Below, piece by piece: positions 30,227-39,566 of a DNA stretch of 64,000 nucleotides. Made by a program: the position numbers and the translations under genes. The stretch is from Janthinobacterium sp. LM6. Lineage in GTDB: Bacteria; Pseudomonadota; Gammaproteobacteria; Burkholderiales; Burkholderiaceae_D. Under the pieces are notes generated by a model that worked only from the letters and a program-made list of their open reading frames with translations, was not told the origin of the DNA and did not search any database. The stretch's first letter is position 1; the number at the start of each line of letters is the position of its first letter. The stretch is taken from positions 1,302,001-1,366,000 of the forward strand of contig NZ_CP019510.1 in the NCBI RefSeq assembly GCF_002002885.1. The letters are read 5' to 3'.

Positions 30227-31180
30227 ATGAACAATTACGAAGATTATCCACGCGACTTGATCGGCTATGGCCGCACGCCACCGCATCCGCAATGGCCGGG
30301 CAAGGCCCGCATTGCCCTGCAATTCGTCCTCAATTACGAGGAAGGGGCGGAAAACAGCGTGCTGCATGGCGATCCCGCCTCGGAAACGTTTTTATCGGAA
30401 ATGATCGGTGCGGCGGCTTTTCCCGCGCGCCACCTGAGCATGGAGTCGATCTACGAATACGGCTCGCGTGCCGGATTATGGCGTTTGCTGCGCATGTTCG
30501 AGGAGCGGCGCCTGCCGCTGACCGTATTCGGCGTATCGATGGCCTTGAAACGCAATCCGGAGGCGGTGGCCGCGTTCCAGCAACTGGGGCATGAAATTGC
30601 CTGTCACGGCTTGCGCTGGATTTCCTACCAAAACATGGATGAAGCAACGGAGCGCGAACACATGCGCGAAGCCGTGCAGATCATTCGCGAATTGACGGGT
30701 TCCGCCCCGCAAGGCTGGTACACGGGGCGCGATTCGCCCAATACGCGCAAACTGGTGGTCGAGCATGGCGGTTTCCGCTACGACGCCGATTACTATGGCG
30801 ACGATCTGCCATTCTGGGAGAAAGTGGCGTACACGGACGCCGCCGGCATGCCGTCCGTGCAGCCGCAGCTAATCGTGCCTTACACCCTGGACACGAACGA
30901 CATGCGCTTTGCCGCCATGCAAGGCTTTAATTCGGGCACGCAGTTTTTCGATTATCTGAAGGATGCCTTCGATGTGCTGTATGCGGAAGGCGATCCGAAC
31001 GGCTTGAATCAGCCGAAGATGTTGTCGGTGGGCTTGCATTGCCGCCTGGTGGGACGTCCGGGACGGGCCGCGGCGCTGGCGCGCTTTCTCGATTATGTGC
31101 AGGGCCATGAGCAGGTGTGGATCACGCGCCGCATCGATATCGCCGAACACTGGCATGCGACGCATCCCTATGCTGCTTGA
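30227..31180 (+). CDS. puuE: PuuE-type allantoinase (polysaccharide deacetylase fold)
   Basis: PuuE hydrolyses allantoin to allantoate without the metal-dependent amidohydrolase fold of AllB. The 317-residue protein has the family start YEDYPRDLIGYGRTPPHPQW and the NodB-type core VNYEEGAEN-like segment (read here LNYEEGAENSVLHGD). It also has GHEIACHGLRW and the end TRRIDIAEHWHATHPY. It diverges from uraH and precedes xdhA by 99 bases, so urate-to-allantoate steps cluster here. No urate oxidase gene was seen in the window. Confidence 0.94.
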   Translation: MNNYEDYPRDLIGYGRTPPHPQWPGKARIALQFVLNYEEGAENSVLHGDPASETFLSEMIGAAAFPARHLSMESIYEYGSRAGLWRLLRMFEERRLPLTVFGVSMALKRNPEAVAAFQQLGHEIACHGLRWISYQNMDEATEREHMREAVQIIRELTGSAPQGWYTGRDSPNTRKLVVEHGGFRYDADYYGDDLPFWEKVAYTDAAGMPSVQPQLIVPYTLDTNDMRFAAMQGFNSGTQFFDYLKDAFDVLYAEGDPNGLNQPKMLSVGLHCRLVGRPGRAAALARFLDYVQGHEQVWITRRIDIAEHWHATHPYAA

Positions 31181-31218
31181 TGGATATTGATATTGGATGA
31201 TAAGTAAAATCAGTCTTT

Positions 31219-31239
31219 GCATATAGTTGTCCCATATGC
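31219..31239. promoter_or_regulatory. Imperfect inverted repeat upstream of xdhA
   Basis: GCATAT and ATATGC arms with a 9-base spacer, 41 bases before the xdhA start. It shares CATATAG with the repeat at 30172. Confidence 0.4.
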
Positions 31240-31279
31240 CGGTGTTAATCTCCTATACTGGGACTATACCGAGGCCAGC

Positions 31280-32746
31280 ATGTCAGAACCGATCCGCTTT
31301 TATTACCGTGGTGCCGTACAGGAAGTACGCAACGCCGCCCCTACGCAGACTGTGTTGCAGCACCTGCGCGAGGATTTGCATTGCACGGGCACCAAGGAAG
31401 GCTGCGCCGAAGGCGATTGCGGCGCCTGCACCGTCGTCATCGGCAGCCTGGTCGATGGCCAGGTCGAGATGAAGGCCGTCAACGCCTGCATCCAGCTCAC
31501 GCCCACCCTCGATGGCAAGGCCCTGTTTTCCGTGGAAGACTTGCAGCAGCCCGACGGCGCCCTGCACCCGGTGCAGCAGGCGATGGTCGAGTGCCACGGA
31601 TCCCAGTGCGGTTTTTGCACGCCCGGCTTCGTCATGTCCTTATGGGGCATGTATCTGAAAAAAAACGGCGAGACGCCCACGCGCTGCGAAATCGACGACA
31701 CCCTGTCGGGCAATCTGTGCCGCTGCACCGGTTACCGGCCCATCATCGATGCGGCTAGGCGCATGGGGGAGTTGCCGCACGTCACGTTCGATCGCGATGC
31801 CTTGAGGGGGCAATTGCAGGCGCTGCAGCGCGGCAGCCTGCATACGTATGAACATGGCGGCCAGCACTTCCACGCGCCGCGCAGCATCGATGAACTGGTG
31901 GCGTTGCGCGCGGAAAAGCCGCAAGCGTGCCTGCTGGCCGGTTCCACGGACGTGGGTTTGTGGGTGACCAAGCAATTGCGCGACCTGGGCGACATTATTT
32001 ATCTGGGCCACGTCGCGGCGCTGAAAACCATCGCCGTGGACGACGGCAAGCTGCACATCGGCGCCGGCGCCAGTCTGAACGATGCTTACGGGGCGCTGTG
32101 CGGGCATTATCCGGAAGAATTGTCGGAACTGTGGCAGCGCTTTGCATCCTTGCCGATTCGTAACGCGGGTACTTTGGGCGGCAATGTGGCCAATGGTTCG
32201 CCGATCGGCGATTCGATGCCGTGGCTGATTGCGTTGGGCAGCGAGATCGTGCTGCGTGGCCCCGCCGGCCAACGGATCATGCCGCTGGAAAACTTCTATC
32301 TGGGGTACCAAAAGAAAGATTTGCAGCCAGGCGAATTCGTCGAAGCCGTGCGTGTGCCCTTGCCACGTGCCGGTGTGCAATTTCGCACCTATAAACTGGC
32401 GAAACGCTTCGACCAGGATATTTCGGCCGTGTGCGCCGGGTTCGCTTTCCGACTCGATGGCGAACGCATCGTCGATGCGCGCATCGCCTTTGGCGGCATG
32501 GCGGCCACGCCGCAGCGCGCCGCGCAAACGGAAGCATTTTTGCGGGGACAGGCGTGGACGGAAGAGAACCTGCTCGTCGCCATGCGCTTGCTGGCCGACG
32601 ATTACGCGCCCTTGTCGGACATGCGCGCGTCGAATACCTACCGCATGACGACGGCGCAAAACCTGTTGCGCCGCTTCTGGCTGGAAACCCGCCCCGCTGC
32701 GCCGCTGTTGCGCACGGCCGTCAACGCCTACGCTTGCCGCGCCTGA
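31280..32746 (+). CDS. xdhA: Xanthine dehydrogenase small subunit (2Fe-2S and FAD)
   Basis: XdhA carries electrons from the molybdenum centre to NAD through two [2Fe-2S] clusters and FAD. In this 488-residue protein the plant-type cluster is GCAEGDCGAC (Cys42, 47, 50). The second is in HGSQCGFCTPGFV and NLCRCTGYRP. The FAD domain follows from about residue 190 (AGSTDVGLWVTKQLRDLG; GNVANGSPIGDSMP). The start at 31280 follows GAGGCCAGC. xdhB begins 10 bases after the stop. Confidence 0.96.
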   Translation: MSEPIRFYYRGAVQEVRNAAPTQTVLQHLREDLHCTGTKEGCAEGDCGACTVVIGSLVDGQVEMKAVNACIQLTPTLDGKALFSVEDLQQPDGALHPVQQAMVECHGSQCGFCTPGFVMSLWGMYLKKNGETPTRCEIDDTLSGNLCRCTGYRPIIDAARRMGELPHVTFDRDALRGQLQALQRGSLHTYEHGGQHFHAPRSIDELVALRAEKPQACLLAGSTDVGLWVTKQLRDLGDIIYLGHVAALKTIAVDDGKLHIGAGASLNDAYGALCGHYPEELSELWQRFASLPIRNAGTLGGNVANGSPIGDSMPWLIALGSEIVLRGPAGQRIMPLENFYLGYQKKDLQPGEFVEAVRVPLPRAGVQFRTYKLAKRFDQDISAVCAGFAFRLDGERIVDARIAFGGMAATPQRAAQTEAFLRGQAWTEENLLVAMRLLADDYAPLSDMRASNTYRMTTAQNLLRRFWLETRPAAPLLRTAVNAYACRA

Positions 32747-32756
32747 AAGGACCAGC

Positions 32757-35102
32757 ATGAACCATCCTGCCACGCCCGAACTGCAAGCGGCCGCCTGGAG
32801 CGCCGTGGGCAAGCCCAGCCCTCATGAATCGGCGCAATTGCATGTGCTGGGGCAAGCCACCTACACGGACGATATCGCCGAATTGCAAGGCACCTTGCAC
32901 GCGGCGCTGGGCCTGTCGCAAAAGCCGCACGCGCGCATCACGGCCATGGATTTATCTGCCGTGCGCGCCGCTGCCGGTGTTGTCGCCGTCTACACGGCGC
33001 AGGACATTCCCGGCACCAACGATTGCGGTCCCATCATCCATGACGATCCCATCCTGGCTTTTGATCTGGTGCAATACGTGGGCCAGCCCATTTTCATCGT
33101 CGTGGCCAATACGCATGACCATGCGCGCCGCGCCGCCCGCCTGGCGCAAGTGTCATATGAGGAATTGCCCGCGATCATGACGCCGCAAGCGGCCAAGGCC
33201 GCGCAATCGTACGTGCTGCCGCCGATGCAGCTGACGCGCGGCAACTACCAGGCAGCGTTCGAAGGCGCGCCGCATGTGGTCAAGGGCCAGCTGTATGTGG
33301 GCGGCCAGGAACAGTTTTATCTGGAAGGACAGATTTCCTACGCCATCCCGAAGGAAGCGCAGGGCATGCTGGTGCTGTGTTCGACCCAGCATCCGAGCGA
33401 GATGCAGCATGTGGTGGCGCATGCCCTGGGCGTGCATTCGCACAACATCACGGTCGAATGCCAGCGCATGGGCGGCGGCTTCGGCGGCAAGGAATCGCAA
33501 TCGGCCCTGTGGGCGGCGGCGGCGTCGATTGCGGCGGCCAAACTGAAGCGTCCCGTGAAATTGCGTGCCGACCGCGACGACGACATGCTGGTGACGGGCA
33601 AGCGCCACTGTTTTTACTATGAGTACGAAGTGGGCTACGACGACGATGGCCGCATCCTTGCCGCCAAGGTCGACATGACCACGCGCGCCGGCTATTCGGC
33701 CGACTTGTCCGGTCCCGTCGCCACGCGCGCCGTCTGCCACTTTGACAACACATATTACCTGTCCGACGTGGACATCCGCGCCGCCTGCGGCAAGACGAAT
33801 ACCCAGTCGAACACGGCATTCCGGGGCTTTGGCGGGCCGCAGGGCGCCATTGCCATCGAGTATGTCATCGATGAAATCGCCCGCCACTTGCAACGCGATG
33901 CGCTCGATATCCGCCTGCTCAATTTCTATGGGCGCAACGATGGAGAAGGGCGCAACGTCACGCCATATGGCCAGAAGATCGTCGACAACGTCATCCATGA
34001 ACTCGTTGCCGAACTGGAAGAGAGCAGCGATTACCGCGCGCGCCGCCGCGCCATCGATGCCTTCAACGAGGCCAGCCCTATCCTGAAGAAGGGCCTGGCC
34101 TTCACGCCCTTGAAATTCGGCATCGCCTTCAACGTCACGCATCTGAACCAGGCCGGTGCCCTCGTGCACGTGTACGTGGATGGCTCCGTGCTGGTCAACC
34201 ATGGCGGCACGGAAATGGGGCAGGGCATCAATACCAAGGTCATGCAGGTGGTGGCGCACGAGCTGGGCCTGGATCTAAATAAAGTGCGCGCCACGGCCAC
34301 CGATACCAGCAAGGTGGCGAACACGTCGGCCACGGCGGCGTCCACCGGCGCCGACCTGAACGGCAAGGCGGCGCAGGACGCGGCACGCCAGATCCGTGAA
34401 CGCCTGGCCGATTACGCGGTCAAACTGTACGGCGGCGACGTTGCTGCTGTGCGCTTCTTCGATAACCATATCCACGTGCATGGCCATGTCGTCGCGTTTG
34501 CCGAGCTGGTGCAGAAGGCTTATCTGGCCCGCGTACAACTGTGGTCGGACGGTTTCTATGCCACGCCCGGCCTGTCGTGGGATGCGAAGACGATGACGGG
34601 GCATCCGTTTTCGTATTACGCGTATGGCGCGGCTGTGGCCGAAGTGGTGGTCGATACCCTGACGGGCGAATGGAAATTGCTGCGTGCGGACGCCTTGTAC
34701 GATGCGGGCCAGTCGTTGAATCCCGCGATTGATCTGGGTCAAGTGGAGGGGGCATTTATCCAGGGCATGGGCTGGCTGACGACGGAGCAGCTGTGGTGGA
34801 ATGCGGCGGGCAAGCTGATGACGCACGCGCCATCGACGTACAAAATTCCTGGCGTTTCCGATTGCCCGGAAGATTTTCGTGTGAAATTGTTTCAGAATCG
34901 CAACGTGGAAGACAGCATCCACCGTTCCAAGGCCGTGGGCGAACCGCCGTTGCTGTTGCCGTTTTCCGTGTTCTTCGCCATCCGCGACGCCATTTCCAGC
35001 GTGGGCCATCACGCCGTGCAGCCACCGCTGAATGCTCCCGCCACCAGCGAGGAAATCCTCAAGGCAGTCATGGCCGTGCAAGCGGTGCATGCCGGCGCCT
35101 AG
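32757..35102 (+). CDS. xdhB: Xanthine dehydrogenase large subunit (molybdopterin)
   Basis: XdhB holds the molybdenum cofactor and oxidises hypoxanthine and xanthine to urate. The 781 residues show GGGFGGKES (molybdopterin contact), AFRGFGGPQGA and the catalytic glutamate motif GEPPLLLPFSV near the C-terminus. Length fits the bacterial two-subunit type. It lies in tight order with xdhA and xdhC. Confidence 0.96.
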   Translation: MNHPATPELQAAAWSAVGKPSPHESAQLHVLGQATYTDDIAELQGTLHAALGLSQKPHARITAMDLSAVRAAAGVVAVYTAQDIPGTNDCGPIIHDDPILAFDLVQYVGQPIFIVVANTHDHARRAARLAQVSYEELPAIMTPQAAKAAQSYVLPPMQLTRGNYQAAFEGAPHVVKGQLYVGGQEQFYLEGQISYAIPKEAQGMLVLCSTQHPSEMQHVVAHALGVHSHNITVECQRMGGGFGGKESQSALWAAAASIAAAKLKRPVKLRADRDDDMLVTGKRHCFYYEYEVGYDDDGRILAAKVDMTTRAGYSADLSGPVATRAVCHFDNTYYLSDVDIRAACGKTNTQSNTAFRGFGGPQGAIAIEYVIDEIARHLQRDALDIRLLNFYGRNDGEGRNVTPYGQKIVDNVIHELVAELEESSDYRARRRAIDAFNEASPILKKGLAFTPLKFGIAFNVTHLNQAGALVHVYVDGSVLVNHGGTEMGQGINTKVMQVVAHELGLDLNKVRATATDTSKVANTSATAASTGADLNGKAAQDAARQIRERLADYAVKLYGGDVAAVRFFDNHIHVHGHVVAFAELVQKAYLARVQLWSDGFYATPGLSWDAKTMTGHPFSYYAYGAAVAEVVVDTLTGEWKLLRADALYDAGQSLNPAIDLGQVEGAFIQGMGWLTTEQLWWNAAGKLMTHAPSTYKIPGVSDCPEDFRVKLFQNRNVEDSIHRSKAVGEPPLLLPFSVFFAIRDAISSVGHHAVQPPLNAPATSEEILKAVMAVQAVHAGA

Positions 35103-35111
35103 GAGCAGAGC

Positions 35112-36179
35112 ATGAGCGACTGGCTGACAGCGATGGAGAACGACACGCAGGCATCCGTGCTGGTGACGGTTGCCCTGGTGGAAGGTTCCGGGCCGCGCGA
35201 GGCGGGCGCGAAGATGCGCGTCAGCTTCGATGGTCAAATTGACACCATCGGCGGCGGCCACCTGGAATTGCGCGCCGTGGAAATCGCCAAGACCATGCTG
35301 GCCACGGGCGAGACCCATGCGCGGCTCGAGCGTTTTGCGCTCGGCCCCAGCCTGGGACAATGCTGCGGTGGCGTCGTCCATCTGGCATTCGAATATGTCG
35401 ATGCCAGCCTGAAAGCATTGCTGGCCGCCTTGCGCGAACGCCGCCAGCAGGACAGCTGGCGTTTGACGGCGCTCGACGGTGAAGCCGCGTCGGCATTGTT
35501 CGATGTTGCCGGTCGCTTGATCGCCGGCACAGGCGCACAGGCGCCCGACACGTTTTCGCGCGAACGCAGTACCCATGTGGCGCAGGATGGCAAGGGTCGG
35601 CGCTGGCTGGTCGATCCCTGCCTGGCACCGCGCGCCCATCTGACCCTGTTCGGCGCCGGCCATGTGGGTGCCGCCATCGTGCGCGCGCTGGCCCACCTGC
35701 CCTGCAATATCACCTGGGTGGATGAACGCGAAGACATGTTTCCCGCGCAACTACCAGATAACGTACGCATCGCCGCCACCGATACGCCCGAGGAATTTGT
35801 CGCCATGGCGCCGCCGGGCGGCAGTTTTCTCGTCATGACGCATAGCCATGCGCTCGATCAGCGCTTGACGCAAGCCATCATGGAGCGCGAGGATGCGGGC
35901 TGGTTCGGCTTGATCGGTTCGCACACGAAACGCAAGCAGTTCGAGCACCGCCTGCAGGCGCACGGCGTGCCGGACGAGCGCATCGCCGCCATGGTGTGTC
36001 CGATCGGCATGCCCGGCATCCGCAACAAGGCGCCGGCCGTGATCGCCGCTTCCGTTGCCTGTCAACTACTCATGGTGTGGGAGGAAGCGGCCGCGGCCGC
36101 CTTGGCCGCACCGCTGCGGCTGGCCTCTGCCAGTGCGCCACCGCGACGCGAGAAACGCGCCGCCATTCACCCCTTATAG
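35112..36179 (+). CDS. xdhC: XdhC, molybdenum cofactor sulfuration and insertion chaperone
   Basis: XdhC binds the molybdenum cofactor, promotes its sulfuration and delivers it to XdhB. The 355-residue protein has the N-terminal XdhC/CoxI domain (VEGSGPREAGAKM; GGGHLELRAVEIA; QCCGGVV). A Rossmann-like C-terminal domain follows (LTLFGAGHVGAAIVRALAHL; THSHALDQRL; GLIGSHTKRKQFE). It starts 9 bases after xdhB, and guaD follows 9 bases after its stop, so one operon is likely. Confidence 0.95.
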   Translation: MSDWLTAMENDTQASVLVTVALVEGSGPREAGAKMRVSFDGQIDTIGGGHLELRAVEIAKTMLATGETHARLERFALGPSLGQCCGGVVHLAFEYVDASLKALLAALRERRQQDSWRLTALDGEAASALFDVAGRLIAGTGAQAPDTFSRERSTHVAQDGKGRRWLVDPCLAPRAHLTLFGAGHVGAAIVRALAHLPCNITWVDEREDMFPAQLPDNVRIAATDTPEEFVAMAPPGGSFLVMTHSHALDQRLTQAIMEREDAGWFGLIGSHTKRKQFEHRLQAHGVPDERIAAMVCPIGMPGIRNKAPAVIAASVACQLLMVWEEAAAAALAAPLRLASASAPPRREKRAAIHPL

Positions 36180-36188
36180 AAAGAAGTC

Positions 36189-37505
36189 ATGCCGATTGTT
36201 CCTGCTACATTGCAAGCTTACCGTGCCAGCTTGCTGCACTTCCACGCCGATCCCGCCTTTAGCGAGGAGGCGCATGCCTGGCATGCGGATGGCTTGCTGA
36301 TCGTGGCCGACGGCAAGGTCGTGGCGGCAGGCGACTACGCGCAGCTGCTGGCGACCTTGCCGCCTGGCAGCGACATCGTCGATTACCGGGGCAAGCTGAT
36401 CGTGCCCGGGTTTATCGATACCCACCTGCATTTTCCGCAGACGGAAATGATCGCCTCGCCCGCGCCGGGCCTGCTGCCGTGGCTGGAAACGTACACGTTT
36501 CCTACCGAACGCGCGTTTGAGGATCCTCAACATGCGCGCAATGTGGCCGAGTTTTTCCTCGATGAACTGCTGCGCTGCGGCACCACGACGGCCATGGTGT
36601 ATGGCAGCGTGCATCCGCAATCGGTCGATGCCTTCTTTGGCGCCAGCGAGGCGCGCGGCTTGCGCATGGTGGCGGGCAAGGTCATGATGGACCGCAATTG
36701 CCCCGAGTTCCTGCGCGACACGGCCGAGTCGGGCGCGCGCGAAAGCGAAGAGCTGATCCAGCGCTGGCACAAGCACGGCCGTTCGCTGTATGCGATCACG
36801 CCCCGTTTCGTGCCGACCTCCACCAATGAACAGATGCACCTGGCGGGCGAGCTGGCGCGCGCCTATCCGGATACGTATCTGCAGACGCACGTGTCGGAAA
36901 ACGCGGATGAATGCCGCTGGGTGCGCGAATTGCATCCGCAGGCGCGCAGCTACCTCGATGTGTATGACCAGTACGGCATGCTGCGTCCGCGCGCCATGTT
37001 CGGCCACTGCATCTGGCTCGACGAGCGCGACCGCGCGCGCATGGCGGAAACGTCCTCGGCGGCCGCCATTTGTCCTACATCAAACCTGTTCCTGGGCAGC
37101 GGCCTGTTTGATTTCGAGCGGGCCGATGCGGCGCGGGTGCTGCTGTCGCTGGCCACCGACGTGGGGGGCGGCACCTCGTTCTCGATGTTGCAAACAATGA
37201 ACGAAGCCTATAAAGTAGCACGCTTGAAAGGCAGCTATCTGCCCGCCTTGCGCATGTTTTACCTGGCGACTCTGGGCGCTGCACGGGCCATGCAACTGGA
37301 AGGCACCTTGGGCAATTTCGCGGCAGGCACGGAAGCGGATTTTATTGTGCTCGACAAGCAATCGACGCCGCTGCTCGAACGCCGCACGGCCGGCTGTCAA
37401 AGCCTGGAGGAATTGCTGTTTGCCTTTGCGCTGCTGGGCGACGACCGCGCCGTGGCCGCCACCTATTCAGGCGGCCGATGCGTGCATGTGCGGGGGCAGG
37501 GCTGA
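36189..37505 (+). CDS. guaD: Guanine deaminase
   Basis: GuaD hydrolyses guanine to xanthine and ammonia, feeding xanthine dehydrogenase. The 438-residue amidohydrolase has the zinc motif PGFIDTHLHFPQTEM, the guanine-binding region RFVPTSTNEQM, HVSEN, FGHCIWL and the metal-ligand aspartate in ATDVGGGTSFS. The length is typical. It ends the xdhABC-guaD run. Confidence 0.96.
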   Translation: MPIVPATLQAYRASLLHFHADPAFSEEAHAWHADGLLIVADGKVVAAGDYAQLLATLPPGSDIVDYRGKLIVPGFIDTHLHFPQTEMIASPAPGLLPWLETYTFPTERAFEDPQHARNVAEFFLDELLRCGTTTAMVYGSVHPQSVDAFFGASEARGLRMVAGKVMMDRNCPEFLRDTAESGARESEELIQRWHKHGRSLYAITPRFVPTSTNEQMHLAGELARAYPDTYLQTHVSENADECRWVRELHPQARSYLDVYDQYGMLRPRAMFGHCIWLDERDRARMAETSSAAAICPTSNLFLGSGLFDFERADAARVLLSLATDVGGGTSFSMLQTMNEAYKVARLKGSYLPALRMFYLATLGAARAMQLEGTLGNFAAGTEADFIVLDKQSTPLLERRTAGCQSLEELLFAFALLGDDRAVAATYSGGRCVHVRGQG

Positions 37506-37548
37506 CCTATCCGTAGTTCAACACGAATTATCCTGAGCGAGAACGCGA

Positions 37549-39036
37549 ATGCACAAGAAACTCACTGGCCTGGCGCTTGGCGTCGCGCTGGCCTTGACCG
37601 GAACGGCGCAGGCCGCCCCGTCGTCCAACGAAGCGGCCACCGCGCGCCATTTTGCAGCGTTGGTTGCCGGTGCGCAGCCGAAGACAGCCGAGTTGAGCCT
37701 GTTCTTTTCCATGATGCCCAAGGGCGGTGATCTGCATCACCATTACTCGGGTGCCATTTACGCCGAACAATTCCTCGACTGGGTCGACAAGGAAAACTAT
37801 TGCGTCAACAAGACAACATATCGCATCGAAAGCAACAAGGACGTCGTGGCGGCCGAGCGCGCCAAGCCGGCTGCGCAGCGTGGATGCCTGTCGTCCACGG
37901 AAGTGTTTGCCGATGCGGGCCTGTATGCGGAATTGCTGCAGCGCTGGTCGACCAAGGATTTCTATAATCACGGCGCCATCCAGACGCCGCCCGACCGTAC
38001 CTTCTTTGATACCTTTGGCTATTTCGGCCCCGTGGCATCCACGAACACGGCCGACGGCTTGAAAACCCTGAAGCAGCGCGCCATCGCGGAAAACCTCAGC
38101 TATATCGAAACGATTTTCGAGCTGTCGCCATTCGTGCAAAACGCGCAGTTCGACCAGCAAGTGCTGGCGCCGGGCTTGCCGCCGGCAGCGTTGCAAGCCG
38201 TACTGGCCAAGTGGACAGCCAGCCTGGAGCAGGATGCCGGCTTCCAGAAAAGCATCACCGCGTATAACGACAACGTCAACGCCAGCAGCACCGGCATCGA
38301 TGACGCCAATTTCACCATGCGTTACCAGGCGTATGTGTTGCGTTTCCTGTCGCCATCGCAAGTTTTCTCCTCGATGGTGGCTGCGTTCAAGGCAGCGAGC
38401 CTGAATCCCTTGCTGGTGGGCGTGAACATCGTGGGTCAGGAAAGTGTGAACGTGTCGATGCGCGATTACAGCCTGCACATGGAAATGTTCAAGTTCCTCA
38501 AGGCAAAATATCCGAACGTCAAGATCGCCTTGCACGCCGGTGAACTGGCGCTGGGCATGGTGCCGCCGGAAGGCATGGCTTTCCATATCGCCGAAGCCGT
38601 CGACGTGGCGGGCGCCGACCGTATCGGCCACGGCATGGATATCGCCTACGAGCACAATGCGCTGGCGACCATGCAGAAGATGCGCGAACGTAATATTCCC
38701 GTGGAAGTGAATTTGACCAGCAACGATTACATCCTCGGCATCAAGGGCCAGGCTCATCCGATCACCCTGTACCGCAAATATGGCGTGCCCTTCGTCATCT
38801 CCACCGATGACGCGGGCGTCTCGCGCAATACCCTGTCGAATGAATACGTGCTGTTTGCCAGCCAGTACAAGACCGATTATGCGGAAATCAAAAAGCTGTC
38901 GTATAACAGCTTGCGGTACTCGTTCCTGGCGGAAGCGGACAAGCAACGTTTATTGAAAGCACTCGATGCCCGCTTTACCCGTTTCGAAGCCTTGATCGCA
39001 AATAGTGATCGTAAAGCAACTGTTGTAAAACCGTAA
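37549..39036 (+). CDS. Exported adenosine deaminase-family enzyme
   Basis: This 495-residue protein belongs to the adenosine deaminase superfamily and resembles the ADGF/CECR1-like exported group more than cytoplasmic Add. It has a clear signal peptide (1-22, GTAQA before APSSN). Zinc and catalytic motifs are GGDLHHHYSGAIY (59-71), ALHAGELALG, RIGHGMDIA and STDDAG. The location fits deamination of adenosine to inosine in the periplasm or outside. It follows guaD by 43 bases and ends in a hairpin at 39062. Substrate is inferred from motifs. Confidence 0.88.
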   Translation: MHKKLTGLALGVALALTGTAQAAPSSNEAATARHFAALVAGAQPKTAELSLFFSMMPKGGDLHHHYSGAIYAEQFLDWVDKENYCVNKTTYRIESNKDVVAAERAKPAAQRGCLSSTEVFADAGLYAELLQRWSTKDFYNHGAIQTPPDRTFFDTFGYFGPVASTNTADGLKTLKQRAIAENLSYIETIFELSPFVQNAQFDQQVLAPGLPPAALQAVLAKWTASLEQDAGFQKSITAYNDNVNASSTGIDDANFTMRYQAYVLRFLSPSQVFSSMVAAFKAASLNPLLVGVNIVGQESVNVSMRDYSLHMEMFKFLKAKYPNVKIALHAGELALGMVPPEGMAFHIAEAVDVAGADRIGHGMDIAYEHNALATMQKMRERNIPVEVNLTSNDYILGIKGQAHPITLYRKYGVPFVISTDDAGVSRNTLSNEYVLFASQYKTDYAEIKKLSYNSLRYSFLAEADKQRLLKALDARFTRFEALIANSDRKATVVKP

Positions 39037-39061
39037 AAGTATTTCACCTCTCCTGCCTGTC

Positions 39062-39086
39062 ACGCGACCGCAACTAGCGGTCGCGT
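39062..39086 (+). terminator. Hairpin after the adenosine deaminase gene, possible terminator
   Basis: ACGCGACCGC and GCGGTCGCGT pair perfectly around AACTA. The T tract is poor, so termination strength is uncertain. Confidence 0.55.
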
Positions 39087-39566
39087 AACCTCCTGTTCTT
39101 CATAGTTACAAAACCCTCTTTTTAGCCTTTTTGTTGTGCCTTTACGACACAAAATGACGCGCTGGTAGTGCTTTCTTGCAATTATTTTCTGAAACAATTT
39201 CCAAGTCTTGCCGCTCATCTATAATTTCGCCCCGATGAGGTGAGCTTGCTCGGTTGATACAAAAAATGCGGCTTCCAGCGGTGATTTATATTTTTTATAT
39301 ATAAATTATTAAAAAAAAACGTATTTGTCAGCCTACAGACCTTAATGCATAGTTGGACGGCGAAGAATCGAATAAGTCATTTTTGCTATCGCTTTTGTGA
39401 CAATTCAGGATGTCTAGCGGCTCCTGTCACATTGCGGTCATATCCGTGTAACGGATTTGAAATATTCGATCTTTATACTGCCGTGTCTAGTTGGATAGTT
39501 TCCGTGTTTCACCACAATATAAGCAAGTCAAAATCTTGTAAGTTACACACACTCTAGGGGGTTCAA
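39087..39566. other. AT-rich intergenic region without a gene
   Basis: About 480 bases clearly richer in A and T than the neighbourhood, including an A/T-only run near 39289-39318. No open frame here looks real. It probably holds the promoter and control sites of the receptor gene at 39567, but I cannot place a promoter with confidence. Confidence 0.6.
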
